This document shows positions 10,619-22,021 of a stretch of 64,000 nt of DNA, in pieces. The notes beneath the pieces are model-generated. The model was not told the origin of the DNA. It saw nothing but the letters and a program-made list of their open reading frames with translations, and made no database searches. Source of the stretch: Cephalotus follicularis (taxonomy: Eukaryota > Streptophyta > Magnoliopsida > Oxalidales > Cephalotaceae); assembly GCA_001972305.1 (NCBI GenBank), contig BDDD01000562.1:356837-420836 (forward strand), read 5' to 3'. Positions within the stretch are counted from its first letter, which is position 1. Each line of letters opens with the position of its first letter. The translations under genes were made by a program, and so were the position numbers.

Positions 10619-12919
10619 CTGACCATTCAGACATAGAGGATTAAATGGTCCACAAATATCAGTGTGTATGATCTCAAGTTTTTTTGAACTCCATTTGGCA
10701 CCTTTAGTGGACTTAATTAGTCTGTTTACCTTTAATGTAGTCTGTACAAGTGCCAAAATCAGTAAAATTAAGACTTTTAAGGGCTCATTTACCAATATCT
10801 TAATTTTCTCAATGGAGATATATCCTAATCTCTTGTGCCATAATTTAGATGAGTGTTCATTGATAATACATCTTTTAGTGCCAATATTACTTTCTGTAGT
10901 TGAAAGACTATATTCATAAGTGGGGTCTAAATGGAAATTGTATACACCATCAACTAAAGATCCATTGCCAACAATGAAATTATTTTTGAACATACAATCT
11001 TCAAAAATAAATTTGAAACTATAGCTATTCAATTTGGAAATATATACCAAATTTCTAGAAAATGAAGGGACATACAAAGTGTTTTCAAGGTCTAATACAA
11101 ATCCACTTTTCAAAACCAAACGAAAAGTTCTCACTCCTTCAACTTGTGAACACATCCGATTTTCAGAGTAGATGTTATTTTCACTTCCCACCAATTTTCT
11201 TAGGTTGAGAAAACCCTGCATGGTATTGGCAATATGAATGGTAGTACCAGAGTCAAGCCACCATGTATTATCAAGAACATTTATATAAAATGATTCATGA
11301 CACATAAGAGAAATCGGAGTACCTTTACCATTTCTAGTATTTTCTTTTGCATGAGTAACCATATGAGCAATTTCAATTTTCTCATACTTAAATCTCTCAT
11401 CTTCTTGAACACACATGGTCAAAAATTCATTAACAGACCATTTTTCTTTATATGCATTGTAAAAAATCTTAAATGCTCCATTTTCTGTAGGGAGAGAGTT
11501 CAATATGAAATGAACTAGAAATGGATATGATATCTCAATTTCAAGGGATTTGAGTTAAGCAACAATGTCCCTCATTTTCATAATGTGCTCACGCACACTC
11601 TTAGAATTGTCAAATCTTATGCCTGAAAGATTCTTCATAATAGTGCTAGCGAAAGCTTTACCAGACTAGACAAACTATTCTTTAACAGATTTCATGTAGT
11701 CAACTACCTTATCACAATCAGGGATAGAACCCTTAATGCTCTTACTCACATGATACTTAATAAGCGTTAGACTTAAGCGATTGGATCTTTTCCACCTTTC
11801 ATAGGCAGCTTTTTCATTTGGCATACTTATTTCTGTGGGAATTGGTGTGTAATAGCCCTAAATATTATAAAGAATTATTATTGGGTTTTGTAATTATTTT
11901 CCTGTCCTTTTTGGGCTGGGCTTGAATTTTATGATGTATTTATTTGGGCCTTAATAGAATATAATTTGTGAACTTGGGCTAAAGAGAATATGTTTTTCTC
12001 CTTGGGCTGGATTTAATGTAATAATTGGATTTTTGGGCTTGTAAGTAGAAAGTGTAATTTGGCCCAAGTGAGGAAGTAGGCCCAATTGGAGTAGGTTGGC
12101 CTAGGGCATGAGCAAGGCCCTGAACCGTTGAGAATTGTCTCAACAATTCTAGATCCTTCCTCTCACGTGTATAAAAGGTGGGTGGTGGCCTGCAGACATA
12201 CTTTTGGCCATTTTCTTGCACAGTTCCTCTAGAAAAATCGGGAGAATGAGAGAGCGAGAGATGAGGACAATAGGGGCACTGTCCATGGGAACCCCCATGT
12301 CCTCTGCACTCTGATGGTATAAATACCATTTTCTGGGAGTAAGGATTTGTGCAAGGAAGAAGGAATTGGCAAAGTAAAGGTAGCAGGCCCAGCTTCGGAG
12401 GAAATCCAGAAATCAAGAGGAAGGAAGCAATCTCCGTTTTCAACCTTTACCCAATTAGGTTACTCCATGTCCGAGTGCCTACCAGCTTATGTGTATGCTT
12501 GTGTGTCTGCTATGCATGTTTATTCTTGTTTGTTGCTTGGTTGGTTGTGTTTTATTGTCTGTGTAGATGTGTTATCGTTATTGATGTTTGTAGTAGAGTT
12601 AAAAAGGCTAGAATGAATGTGTATTCGTCCCTGGCATTGCAACCATGCATAAATAGTATGCCACATACATTGGCGTCATTAGCCCTGAATGAACCTGGGC
12701 TCTCCTGGCCATGCGTCCGAGCATAGTGACGCGCTGAGCTCCTTGCCGGTGGAGGCCTGAGTTCCTTCATTTCCAGCATGCGCCAAGTATGCGTTTAAAG
12801 TGTGCCATTTTACGATCCCTGTATAGCATGCCAGACCTGCGTTGAGCTCCACTGCCAACGCCAGGGGTGCCGAGAACCAAGTATACGCCTGGACAGTGCC
12901 AAAGGAGAAGGGGCATAGA

Positions 12920-13150
12920 GGAAATTGATGCCCGGGGTGACATGCCCGAGGAGACGATGCCCGGGGTGACATTCCCGAGGAGACGATGCCCAGGGCAGAC
13001 ATGCCCGAGCTCCTCTGCCAATGCCTGGGAAGCCATGTGCCCGAGGTGGTGACGACATAGGAGTCGTGCCGGGATGCCATGATAAGAATGTTATGAGCCC
13101 GAGGTGACAACGCCTGGGAGGACAGGCGCCGAGGTGACGACGCCAGGGGT
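12920..13150. repeat. GC-rich minisatellite 1 in solo LTR A
   Basis: Degenerate tandem units of about 30-33 bp built on GATGCCCGGGGTGACATG and CCCGAGGAGACGATG. The related segment of LTR B (about 55330-55580) shows the same unit on the other strand. Confidence 0.65.
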
Positions 13151-13540
13151 AACATATGTTGTGTGCCAACGCCAGAGGAGCCGTCCATGGCTCTTCCCTA
13201 CCATGCTCGGGTTATGATCCTCCTCTACCTTCGTCGAGCATGAGACGACACTAAGTTCTCCCCTGCCATGAGCCAAGTATACATACTATACATGCATTGT
13301 CCCCTGGAGTTGTCCCCTATATGCTCCTACGTGGAAAGGAAATGGAATATGAGTATGTATATGTCCCCTGGCATGACCTCCCCGCATGCATCACGAAGAA
13401 GGAAGTTGGATAAGTATAGGCATGCGTCCCCGAGCAGGTAATTATGTGATGAATATAGCCTTACATGCACTCTTTTATACCCAGGACATATTAAAGGAAA
13501 GAAATGGAATTAGGAAAGGAATTATATAGATGGTCACAGG

Positions 13541-13770
13541 CAGGTGAGCCCAACAGGGGAGAATTCCGCCGAGCAGGTGAGCCGAATGGGTGAACTCCGT
13601 GAGGCAGGTGATCTCGGGTGAATCCGCCAACGGTGAACCTAAAGGTGAATTCCGCCAGAGCTGGTGATCCAAATGGTGAACCGTCAGAGCAGGTGAGCAA
13701 AGGGCGAATTCCGCTCGGCAGGTGAACCTGGAGGAGAATCCCGCGAGCAGGTGAGCCTAAAGGTGAACCT
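13541..13770. repeat. Minisatellite 2 in solo LTR A (GCAGGTGA units)
   Basis: Units of about 29-33 bp containing AGCAGGTGA and GAATTCCGCC recur at about 13541, 13574, 13605, 13661, 13690, 13719 and 13748. LTR B has the matching tract at about 54530-54790. Confidence 0.65.
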
Positions 13771-14470
13771 TATATATTGACCAGACCATAGGATGACCGG
13801 ACTAGACTCCTCTGTATTAATGATTGATATGTATGATTTGAGTAGAGTTGTCCGAGGACAAAGGATGATGATGATTATGATATGGTTTGTGGTCTGCTTT
13901 CATGATGTACATATATTATTATTTCTCCTCTGTTTTTATTAGTTGTTCCTCTGGTATGTGCCCGTATATGAGGTAACCTACACAACCCCCAGGGTTGCTG
14001 ACCCATTCCTTTGAATGGGCAAGGTACAGGAACAGGAAGTGGAGGCACATCGCAGCAGCACCAAGGCTAAAGATATTGTAAGTTTCTCCTCGGCAGTACG
14101 CTTCATGATCAGGCTTGAAATAAATAAATATGTATTTATTTTATCTGCTGGTTTGTAGCAATGTATTCTAAATGTATCGAACTGGGTCTGCATATCCACA
14201 CATTAAATAATTGGTTGATGTTATGATTATTTAAGTTTTAAAATTTTATGGTTAATGTTTATGATTATTGTACGGATTGCCACGTGTCGAGTCGTGGGGC
14301 CCAACCCACGGTTTGAGACGTGACATGGTGGTTCATCCACACAAAGCGCCAAGTCAATGTCCATGCACCCCAAAGACAAGAGAATTTTCTTTTTCCAATC
14401 AGCAAAATTGTCACAAGATTAAATAGAAATACGAGATGAATCAAAAGTAGGAATTACTGAAATAACCAAG

Positions 14471-16554
14471 AAATTTACATACATTATTGTCATAAAACAA
14501 TGAAATAACTTTAATTGTAAATTCAAACATTCTATGAGCGGATGTTGCATCACGACATTGAATTTACACATGAAAACTAGTGAATTATAAACATTAAAAC
14601 GTCAGAAATTTCCATATCAGTGGGCCTATAAAATTAAACTTAATTATTTAAATTCAATATCTTATTCCAATTAATTCATTAAAATAATTATTTAGCGGTG
14701 AGTAAACAAGCAACATATCTTAATGAATTAATTACAATTTTAGATGTCATAATATAGTACTATGATTATTAATGCATTTATATGATTATGTTCCACATCA
14801 CATATATGTCATCATGATTTAAGAAATGTGCGACTACTCTTAAATTTATTAAATCATGATAATATCTAAAACTTTAATTGACATAATCACATTATCAATT
14901 TATCCAAATATTAATACAAATAACATATAATCATATATGACGTCAAATAAAAACTGTAATTGATTACCTTGATTTTAGCCTAAGAAACCTGAACTTAAGG
15001 AGCAAAGTTTGGGATGCACGTGTAACATTTAAAAGTATGGCCAAAAGTAATGAACGGATAGCCTGTCAGATTTACTTATGCAATTTATTGCCACTCTAGT
15101 TAACTTCATTGTAGGCATATAACAAGTTAACAGCTATAATAAATTCATGATGTGTAAATATAATCATACAACAATACAAATATATATATGTATGCGGGCC
15201 CCCAATCAACATTAAATGTATATGTATGTATGCATGAGAGCCAGTAGACTACTTAGAACATGATGATTTCTATGTTCTATGTTAATAAACCAAACTTGTT
15301 AAAAGCTGCTGTAATATATTGCTTCTTACCTTATCAATCAAGACAATATTGTGGCATATATATCAATTAGCATAACATAGTCAAAAGCAAGGCTCTCATG
15401 ACGAGACGGGATCATATTAATTTACGAAAGCAAAACAACCATAATGTTATAACTAAATGATGCTTTATTTTATCTCATATTAGCATTTTACTCCAGATTC
15501 CATATACAAGGGCAGTGGTGAGAAAAGAGCATGGTTTGTTTGCATGCAATTCAAAATCGTAAAATACACATAAGTTGAATATATGCACCAATGTGTCATA
15601 CGATTTCACCAAAAATTACACGGATATGATTTTAATCAAATCATAAATAATTATAAATCATAATTATATTATGCTATGAATCTATGAACAAATAAATCAT
15701 CAGTCAGTTAATATATGTTCAACAATATGATTTAGAGGTTAACTCTAATATCATGTGTTTTATTTAATCAAAACATTAGAGTAAACAATATGCAGGAGAA
15801 TTAAGATCAATACACCTACACTCATAATTGTCCAATCACTTACACACACAAATACAGTATTTGAATTTTAGTAAAAGATAAATAGAATTCTCTAAATCAC
15901 ATTTATTCAATAGTATAGAATCGTTGGTTGTTTGTAGTCTATATTATGGATTATTATCCAGAATCTTACTATGATTCACAATATCATAAATTACCCATTC
16001 AACAATTAATTCATCATAATCATGATTTATGTTAATAACAACATTACATAATTAGATTAATTAAAAAATTAATTTAATTCACAATATCACAACATAATTC
16101 TTATTATAACTAGAGAGATTCATAAATCACAATCTTATAATTTAATGAATGGATAATTCATTACTGAATCACTTATTAATTATTAATCAAAATTAATAGA
16201 TAGTGTCTATAAGCCACAGAGATATGCTTACATTTTAATCCCATTGTTTATTTTTAAAACCTGAACTTACATGTTTATCAAAACTGGCCATGATCATGAT
16301 TTCATTAAGTACTAGTAAAGATGAGTTACGTGAGGAAGACCCCAAAAAGACATGAAGTACTTGTCGTTTCGCTCAAGTTGAGAAGTGTAAGAAACCGTAG
16401 GATATTGTTTTATATGCCAACCTAATATTAGGCAGCTTTATGGAATGCATGAGGAACCGACAAGAAACTAGCTACGTCTCATGTCTCTGTATTTGAAGTA
16501 AATATTGTACGGTTGAGGAACTGTGTCCTCCAAATCAAATATTATGCATTCAAT
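14471..16554. other. AT-rich stretch without a recognised gene
   Basis: Follows the gag start of Copia-2 and may hold that element's leader and 5' LTR, but no primer site or paired LTR end could be identified. No coding frame or RNA gene seen. Confidence 0.4.
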
Positions 16555-16756
16555 TGAATTAATATATGGGATGAATGGTTTCATTCACATTCTCCCTTTA
16601 AAAAGAATTGCAGGTTACCATATGTGTCGTATTTTTCTGTTTCATGTAATTTGGGAAAAGTATATCCCAAATAATGGTTTCATTTACTTTCTCCCTTCAA
16701 AAAGAATTGCTGAAAACATATGCTATATCTGTATTATTATGGTGTTTGATGTAATT
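16555..16756. repeat. Direct duplication of about 100 bp
   Basis: A segment reading GGTTTCATTCACATTCTCCC with AAAAAGAATTGC (from about 16574) recurs as GGTTTCATTTACTTTCTCCC with AAAAAGAATTGC (from about 16675). The two copies have diverged. Function unknown. Confidence 0.5.
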
Positions 16757-16907
16757 TGAGTAAAGTAGTGCTCTATATTCAAGCTAGAAAAAATGACCTA
16801 ATGTTGTACAAATGCCAAGTTGAATTTTGACATATATCTCTCGCTTTGTGTCTGTTTGAGAATGTGTTGGAATACATCATAAGCTATTTTACCTTCCAAC
16901 GTACGTT

Positions 16908-17157
16908 CAAAATGTGTTTGGTTACACTTTTTAAAAAGTCGTTAGAAAAAAGTGTTTTTGGTTTTATGTGTTGAAAAACTATTTCTTCCACCACAGGGTA
17001 GGAGCTATGGTGGAGAATCATTTTTGTGAGAAGCTATTTTTCAATTTAATAAAATTTATATAATAGACAACAACACTTTTATTTACATACTTTTAGTCAC
17101 AGAGTTTTTAAAAGTGATTCTACACAACACACAACAATACTAAACAAACCCTTATGG
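16908..17157. mobile_element. Possible MITE, about 250 bp
   Basis: An AT-rich segment starts GTGTTTGGTTACAC and ends with the roughly inverse ACTAAACAAACCC, with partly complementary interior. The inverted ends are imperfect and the target duplication is not clear. Confidence 0.3.
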
Positions 17158-17520
17158 ATTTTGTTATAGAATTTCAAATGTTGTATTCCATTAGAGATAG
17201 GTACAATGTCAATATATATAATTTATGTGCATTTAATTAGTTGATTTATAATTAATATTTTTAAGTTTAACTCTTTAGATGTGATATTTAATTAATATAG
17301 ATCAATCATACAGATTTTCAAATATATCGGATATTCATAGATATTTCTTTGAATAGAATAACATTTTATTTTATACGAGTGAATTATAAAATGATTAAAT
17401 TTTGTAAGTACAAATGAAATAGTTAAACAAATTCAATTAACGTAAAAATTTGTATGTGTGATTTAGACAAATAGAAAATCAAACGATTTCAAAAAATAGT
17501 AATCACATGTCACGTATAAG
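17158..17520. other. AT-rich spacer, nothing recognised
   Basis: No open frame, repeat or RNA gene could be supported here. Confidence 0.4.
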
Positions 17521-17700
17521 AGTGTTCATTTTTTACCAAAAACTGAAAAACCGAACCGAACCGAATTTTTGAATTCGGTTCGGTTATTTCAGTTTTTTTT
17601 TGTAATTCGGTGGAAAAACCGAGAAATCAAACTAAATTCGGTTCGGTTTTCGGTTTAAGCTTTTGAAATTTTGATTAACCAAAAAATCAAAAATTTAATT
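17521..17700. mobile_element. hAT-like non-autonomous element, left arm
   Basis: AGTGTTCATTTTTTACC followed by repeated CCGAACCGAA and TTCGGTTCGG is typical of plant hAT-type MITEs. A matching inverted arm (AACTCGGTTTGG, GAAAACCC) lies at about 38560-38665, on the other side of Tat-1. This suggests Tat-1 inserted into one such element. The 8-bp target duplication could not be confirmed. Confidence 0.45.
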
Positions 17701-17801
17701 ATATTATTAAATTATTTATATTTTATTAATGTGAGTTATAGATTTGATGATTTCTATTTGATTATTTGTGATGTAATTATATTGTAATATGTATTTAGTT
17801 T

Positions 17802-18368
17802 TGTTGATGCATAAATCTTTCATTCAACAGCAACACACATGTAAGGACTTGATTTGTTTAGAGAAACGCTGAAATCTGTCCGAGAAAGAGTGTTTGTTGG
17901 CTGGTTGGTAATCCCTGTACAAGTAAAAAAGAAAGGTAGAATGTCCAAGAGGTTGTTCTCCCAGGGACACTCCGACGCTCTAGTTAGTGATTGCACAGAG
18001 AGTATTGGGTTCTTTTGAATGCTAAAATGGCTGACCTTTGTATTGACTGTGAAACTGATATTTATAGACTTCCCAGTGACTGATGAGCGTCACATCAGGA
18101 GTTGGTGGCCCCTAAGAGAAATGCGTCAGAAGTCCTGGCATTTCCCCTGATCTCCTTCAAATTTGGTGGCTGTGGCGGCATGCCAGTGCATGGATTAGAT
18201 GGCTATGGAGGCACGCCATTATGTGGGTTAGGGGGCTGTGCCGGCGTGCCAGCCTCTTTTCCCACTTTAATGTGATAGCAGGCCACGTGCCCAGACCCTA
18301 GAGCGACATTTGTCTTCCTTCCTTTGAGCACGTGTTCTTATGCTTAAAATTGGATTTTTCCCATATCA
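17802..18368 (-). repeat. Tat-1 3' LTR
   Basis: Minus strand starts TGATATGGG and ends CATCAACA. A TATA-like box (CTATAAATA, minus) lies at about 18058-18066. A purine-rich tract at about 18370-18395 (minus) precedes it as polypurine tract. Confidence 0.9.
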
Positions 18369-18435
18369 TATGTCCCTCCTGGTCCTTCTTCTTTGGCCTT
18401 GGCAAAGGAGGAGGAGCAGAGTTGAGAGCAGAAGC

Positions 18436-18780
18436 CCGGGCGGTACTCCGGGGAAGGGCCCCTCCTAGGCTGACCAGGGGAAGAGGAGAGGCAGACCTGA
18501 GGATCCCTCCTGGGCTGACCAGGGGATGAGGAGAGGCAGACCCGAGGACCCCTCCTGGGCTGACCAGGGGAAGAGGAGAGGCAGGCCCGAGGACCCCTCT
18601 TGGGCTGACCAGGGAAAGAGGAGACGCAGGCCCGAGGACCCCTCCTGGGCTGACCTGGAGAAAATGAGAGGCCGGCTTGAAGACCCCTCCGGGGCTGACC
18701 AGGGGAGGAAAAGGAGAGGCAAGCCTGAAGACCCCTCCTGGGCTGACCAGGGGAGGATGAGAGGCAGGTCTGTGGGGCCT
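18436..18780. repeat. 45-bp tandem repeat in the 3' region of Tat-1
   Basis: About seven units containing CCTCCTGGGCTGACCAGGGG and GAGGAGAGGCAG, with unit marks at about 18481, 18526, 18571, 18616, 18661, 18709 and 18754. The period is 45 bp with one 48-bp step. Because 45 is a multiple of three, it stays open in frame and produces artificial open frames on both strands. Hypervariable tandem repeats in the 3' untranslated region are known in Tat elements and can seed satellites. Confidence 0.85.
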
Positions 18781-19186
18781 CGAGAGGGACCTTACCCTTT
18801 GTTAGACGAACTTGGGCCAATCCTTATGCAGGCCCACCCTTATAACCCATGCCAGCTGTTGATAAGATGTTGCGCGATAGATGTCGTTTCGTGTCGCGCC
18901 CCCTCAATTAATACCCATCATTACGCAGTAAATTATGAAATTTAAACGCCTGACGCTTCGATGCCCGTGCATGACCCTTCGTTTGCCACTCCTGATTTGA
19001 CAGGAGGATCTCCACCATTAAATGTAACTGGGATCTACGGTCCAGATCCGTCCCTAGGGTCCTTAAATACCCCTCCTCCCTTTGTGGATCCTCTTTACGT
19101 TTTCACAAACCCTAAAAGCACCAGACGCTTGAATTCTCTGCACTTCCAACCTTCAACCTCGTATTCTTCTTCGCTCAAGAACACGT

Positions 19187-21945
19187 GTGATTTTCATCTA
19201 CCAGTTACTTGTCAAAGCTTCCCCCATGTCCACTTCGTCTTCCGCACTCTCAAACAACCCCATGGCCAGAACGAAGCAGACCAAAAGATTTGTTAGGCGC
19301 CCAGAAACGGTGGCCCGAGCGTCCACAGGGGTCACTGTTGTTGTTTGTCCCCTCAACATGGAGGTGGAAATGGAGGCCTCCGCCGCTGGGAACCCCAATG
19401 TTGAGGCCACGGGGGCTGGAGTTCAAGTTTTCCGCGCCGATTTTGACAAGACCTCCATGCGCCCACACAAATTGGCGCAACTGGTTAAGGAATACTCCAT
19501 TCCTGGTGGTCTAGATTTGGAGATCCCAGCTGACCCCAGGTCGATCACAGTGAGCCAGCCCAGGCACTTTGTGGTGTTCCAAGATGCTTTGGAGCATGGG
19601 TTGAGGCTTCCGCTGCCGCCGTTCGCCGTTACCATCCTCGGCCATTACCAGATCCACCAGTCAATGCTGCAAGCTCAGTTCTGGGGGTTCATCATCGGAT
19701 TCCTTGTGCGTTGTCTTGAAGCGGACGCAGTGCCCACCATTGGGCTATTCAAGGAATTCCACACCATGGCTCCCTCCCCAAAGAAACGTGGCTTTCACTT
19801 TAAGTCGTGCGTGAGTCACCCCAAGCTTCTGGTGGAGAATACCAAGACGGTCAAGCGCTGGAGGGAGAAGTATTTCCTGGTCAAGAACCTCCCTGGCTTT
19901 GCCCCCTGTCCTTGGACAGACACACTGGACACCGGGCACCTGAACCAGAGGTCTTTTCTGACCAGGAAGGAGACCGCGGACCTGAGGAGGCTCTCGTCCC
20001 TTGAACCCGAGGATGTGCTGAAGGTGGTGTCCGAGGACCGCCTGCGGAGGCATGGGCTTAGCATGTCCACGGGGCGTATGAGCTGGAGGCGGAGGAGGTG
20101 CCAACAGAGATCCGAAGAGAGAGGGACCAGGGTGGCCATGGTGGAGATGCTTCCTCAGCGGCCTCACAAGGAGAGAGCCATACTAAGTTTTCTCTGGGTT
20201 ATCTTTCTCTTTTAAGTATGTATCTAACTTTTTAATGCTTTACTAACTACTTCTTTGTTTGTCTGTGCAGAGATGGCACACCAGGATTCTGCCATGGACT
20301 TGATCAGGGCTGGTCGTGAACAGGCCCGCTCTACCGACCCGGGGGCGCAGAGGAGGGATGCTGAGAAAAGGCAGAGAGCCTTGGAGAAGTCGCAGAAGGC
20401 GGCAGAGAGGAGGGCAGCCAGGCAGGCTGAGGCGAGGGCCAGGCTTGACGAGCTGCCCCGGGTCATATCCGAGGAGGCCAAGGAGGCCAGTGATGTGAAA
20501 GCCAGGGAGGCTAGGGAGGCGAGGGCTGCGGTGGCCAGGGAGGCCCGGGCCGCAGCGGCCATGGCTGCGAAGTCCAGGGTTGCGGAGGCCCGGGCTGCTG
20601 AGGAGGTGCGGTTGCCGAGGCGGAGCCTATTGCTCAGGCCAGGGATGCCGATAAGGCCCGAACTGCTGGAGAGGCCCCGGCTGCCGCTGCCAGGGAACCC
20701 ATGGCCGACGCAGAGCTCAGGCGTCCCTCGAAAAGGCAGCGAACGGAGAAGGGGAAGGCTCCTAGGAATGAAACTGTCGAGGGGCGCTTCTGTGACCCCG
20801 ACCATCCCTACCCCGCTGCGGAGCTCGCACAAGTGAGGGATATCCTGGGGGAGCTCGGGCGAGCCGGGGTTTGTCTGAGGACGCCCGGGGTCACCACGGA
20901 GCTGGGCAGAGCAGGCATGTTCCCCTACGAGCTGGGGCTAAGGGAGGAGTGGATGGTCGGGCAGCTTTGGACCAACCTCTTCCATTGCTGCCAGCGGGTA
21001 AGCACACTTGCCTTGACTTTCTCTTTTGATCTTTCCCTAGCTCTGGACTGACTTTGTTTTCTTTTTTCCTCAGGCCATGGTCAATGCCCATCTCCTGATA
21101 GAGAGGACCGACCAAGAGACCAGCTTGAACAAGTAACTCGAGGCTGAGAATGCAGAGCTGAGCAGATCTTTGGCCGCTGCCCGTGCTCAGTTGGACGAGG
21201 TGTTGGGCTTCCAGGAGAGCCTGACGGCCTAGAAGTATGATGCCGTGGAGGAGGCCCGGTGGGAGAGGGGGCTCAAGATCGTTGTCGTGGAGCAGGCAGC
21301 TGAGCTCGAAGGCAGGGTAGAGGCCCTAAGTAGCCAACTAGCCAAGTGCCAAGAGCTTGATGACGCCAGGGTCAAAGCCGCTGCGGAGAGGGCTGTCTTG
21401 GACTTTGAGGCTCAGCTAAGTTCCGGGACGCGATGGATCAGGCCATGGAGCTCTACAAAACTTCTAAGGACTTCAACCGTGAGGTTTTGAAGAAGTCCTA
21501 GGCCAACTTTTATCGGGGGTACTATACCTGTTGGAACATGGTCGAGTGCTTTCCGGATCTCCCGCTGGGCTCCTTTGTCTGTGGCCCTTCTGTGGCTGAG
21601 TACGATTTCATCCCCGAGGGCGTCGAAGAGGCCGAGGATGAGGCCTTCAGAGCCTTTGATGAGGAGCAAAGTCATGCTAAAGACCCCTGCTGGTCGCCCA
21701 ACGGCCATGACCTGGTCCCCTTCACCGCACCTGCTGAGGACTGCAACCTTGGGGCCTTTGATGCCGAGCCTCTCTCTCGCATCATTGCTGAGGAGCCTGC
21801 CCCAGCGCGGACAACCGAGGATGATCCGACTCCTTCTCCTGGTCCCCGCTTTGAGGTCCCTCCTCCTTCTCCTCCCCTGATGGAAGAAAAAGCTCATCCT
21901 CCTCCTCCATCCGTAGTAGAGATCCCCTCGGAAGACAAGGCTTAG
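19187..21945 (+). pseudogene. Antisense additional gene of Tat-1 (putative gypsy-type transposon protein)
   Basis: It lies on the strand opposite to Tat-1 pol, between pol and the 3' LTR. The first open segment (19187-20215) carries the domain annotated in plants as putative gypsy type transposon (PF04195-like): KLAQLVKEYSIP, GLDLEIPADP, LPPFAVTILGHYQIHQSML. Then come an alanine/arginine-rich coiled-coil segment (20255-20836), a further segment to about 20997, a heptad-like stretch near 21080-21420 and an acidic proline-rich tail ending at 21945. Intron-like GT...AG blocks are visible at about 20187-20270 and 20998-21073; spliced antisense frames are known for Tat elements. A TATA-like CCTTAAATAC sits at 19061 and AATAAA at 22016. 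The copy is broken. Function of the family is unknown. Confidence 0.7.
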
Positions 21946-22021
21946 GATAGATTTTTACTTTTTGTTTTGCCTTGTAATTTTTCTTTTTCTCACTAATGTA
22001 TTCTTTTCAATGATTAATAAA

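Larger units (their letters stand above)
11848..14325 (+). mobile_element. Solo LTR A, 2478 bp, target duplication TGGTG
   Basis: Bounded by TGTAATAGCCC... and ...GAGACGTGACA, flanked by TGGTG at 11843-11847 and 14326-14330. A TATA box (TATAAAAGG, 12170-12178) follows a CACGTG-like element, which fixes the plus orientation. About 2.1 kb of R/U5 follows. The same family recurs inverted at 53982-56614. No coding domain is seen; open frames inside are by-products of GC-rich repeats. The family is probably gypsy by end sequence, unproven. Confidence 0.85.
7719..14470 (-). mobile_element. Copia-2: older Ty1/copia element (minus), split by solo LTRs C and A
   Basis: Coding remains on the minus strand, read from high to low coordinate. 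The gag start is about 14331-14460 (NFADWKKKILLSLGCMD-like) and gag continues at about 11504-11842. Protease and GAG-pre-integrase lie at 10624-11503 (WWLDSGTTIHIANT, LWHKRLGYIS) and integrase at 7838-8555 (QQQNGLTERRNCTL, LHIWGCPVEVKVYNP). The remainder of pol is displaced beyond Sirevirus-1 or outside the window. Solo LTRs at 8561-10618 and 11848-14325 interrupt it with exact target duplications, so Copia-2 predates both and also Sirevirus-1. It is broken in several places. No LTR of its own could be marked with confidence. Confidence 0.8.

Noticed and set aside
12347-13276. Several overlapping open frames on both strands in solo LTR A
   Set aside because: By-products of GC-rich minisatellites; no family motif, and the copy in LTR B does not preserve them.
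18344-18820. 158-aa open frame with 15-residue repeats (minus strand)
   Set aside because: It is the translation of the 45-bp tandem repeat, which is open on several frames because its period is a multiple of three.
19745-20832. Minus-strand open frames opposite the Tat-1 antisense gene
   Set aside because: Shadows of the PF04195-like and coiled-coil segments on the plus strand.
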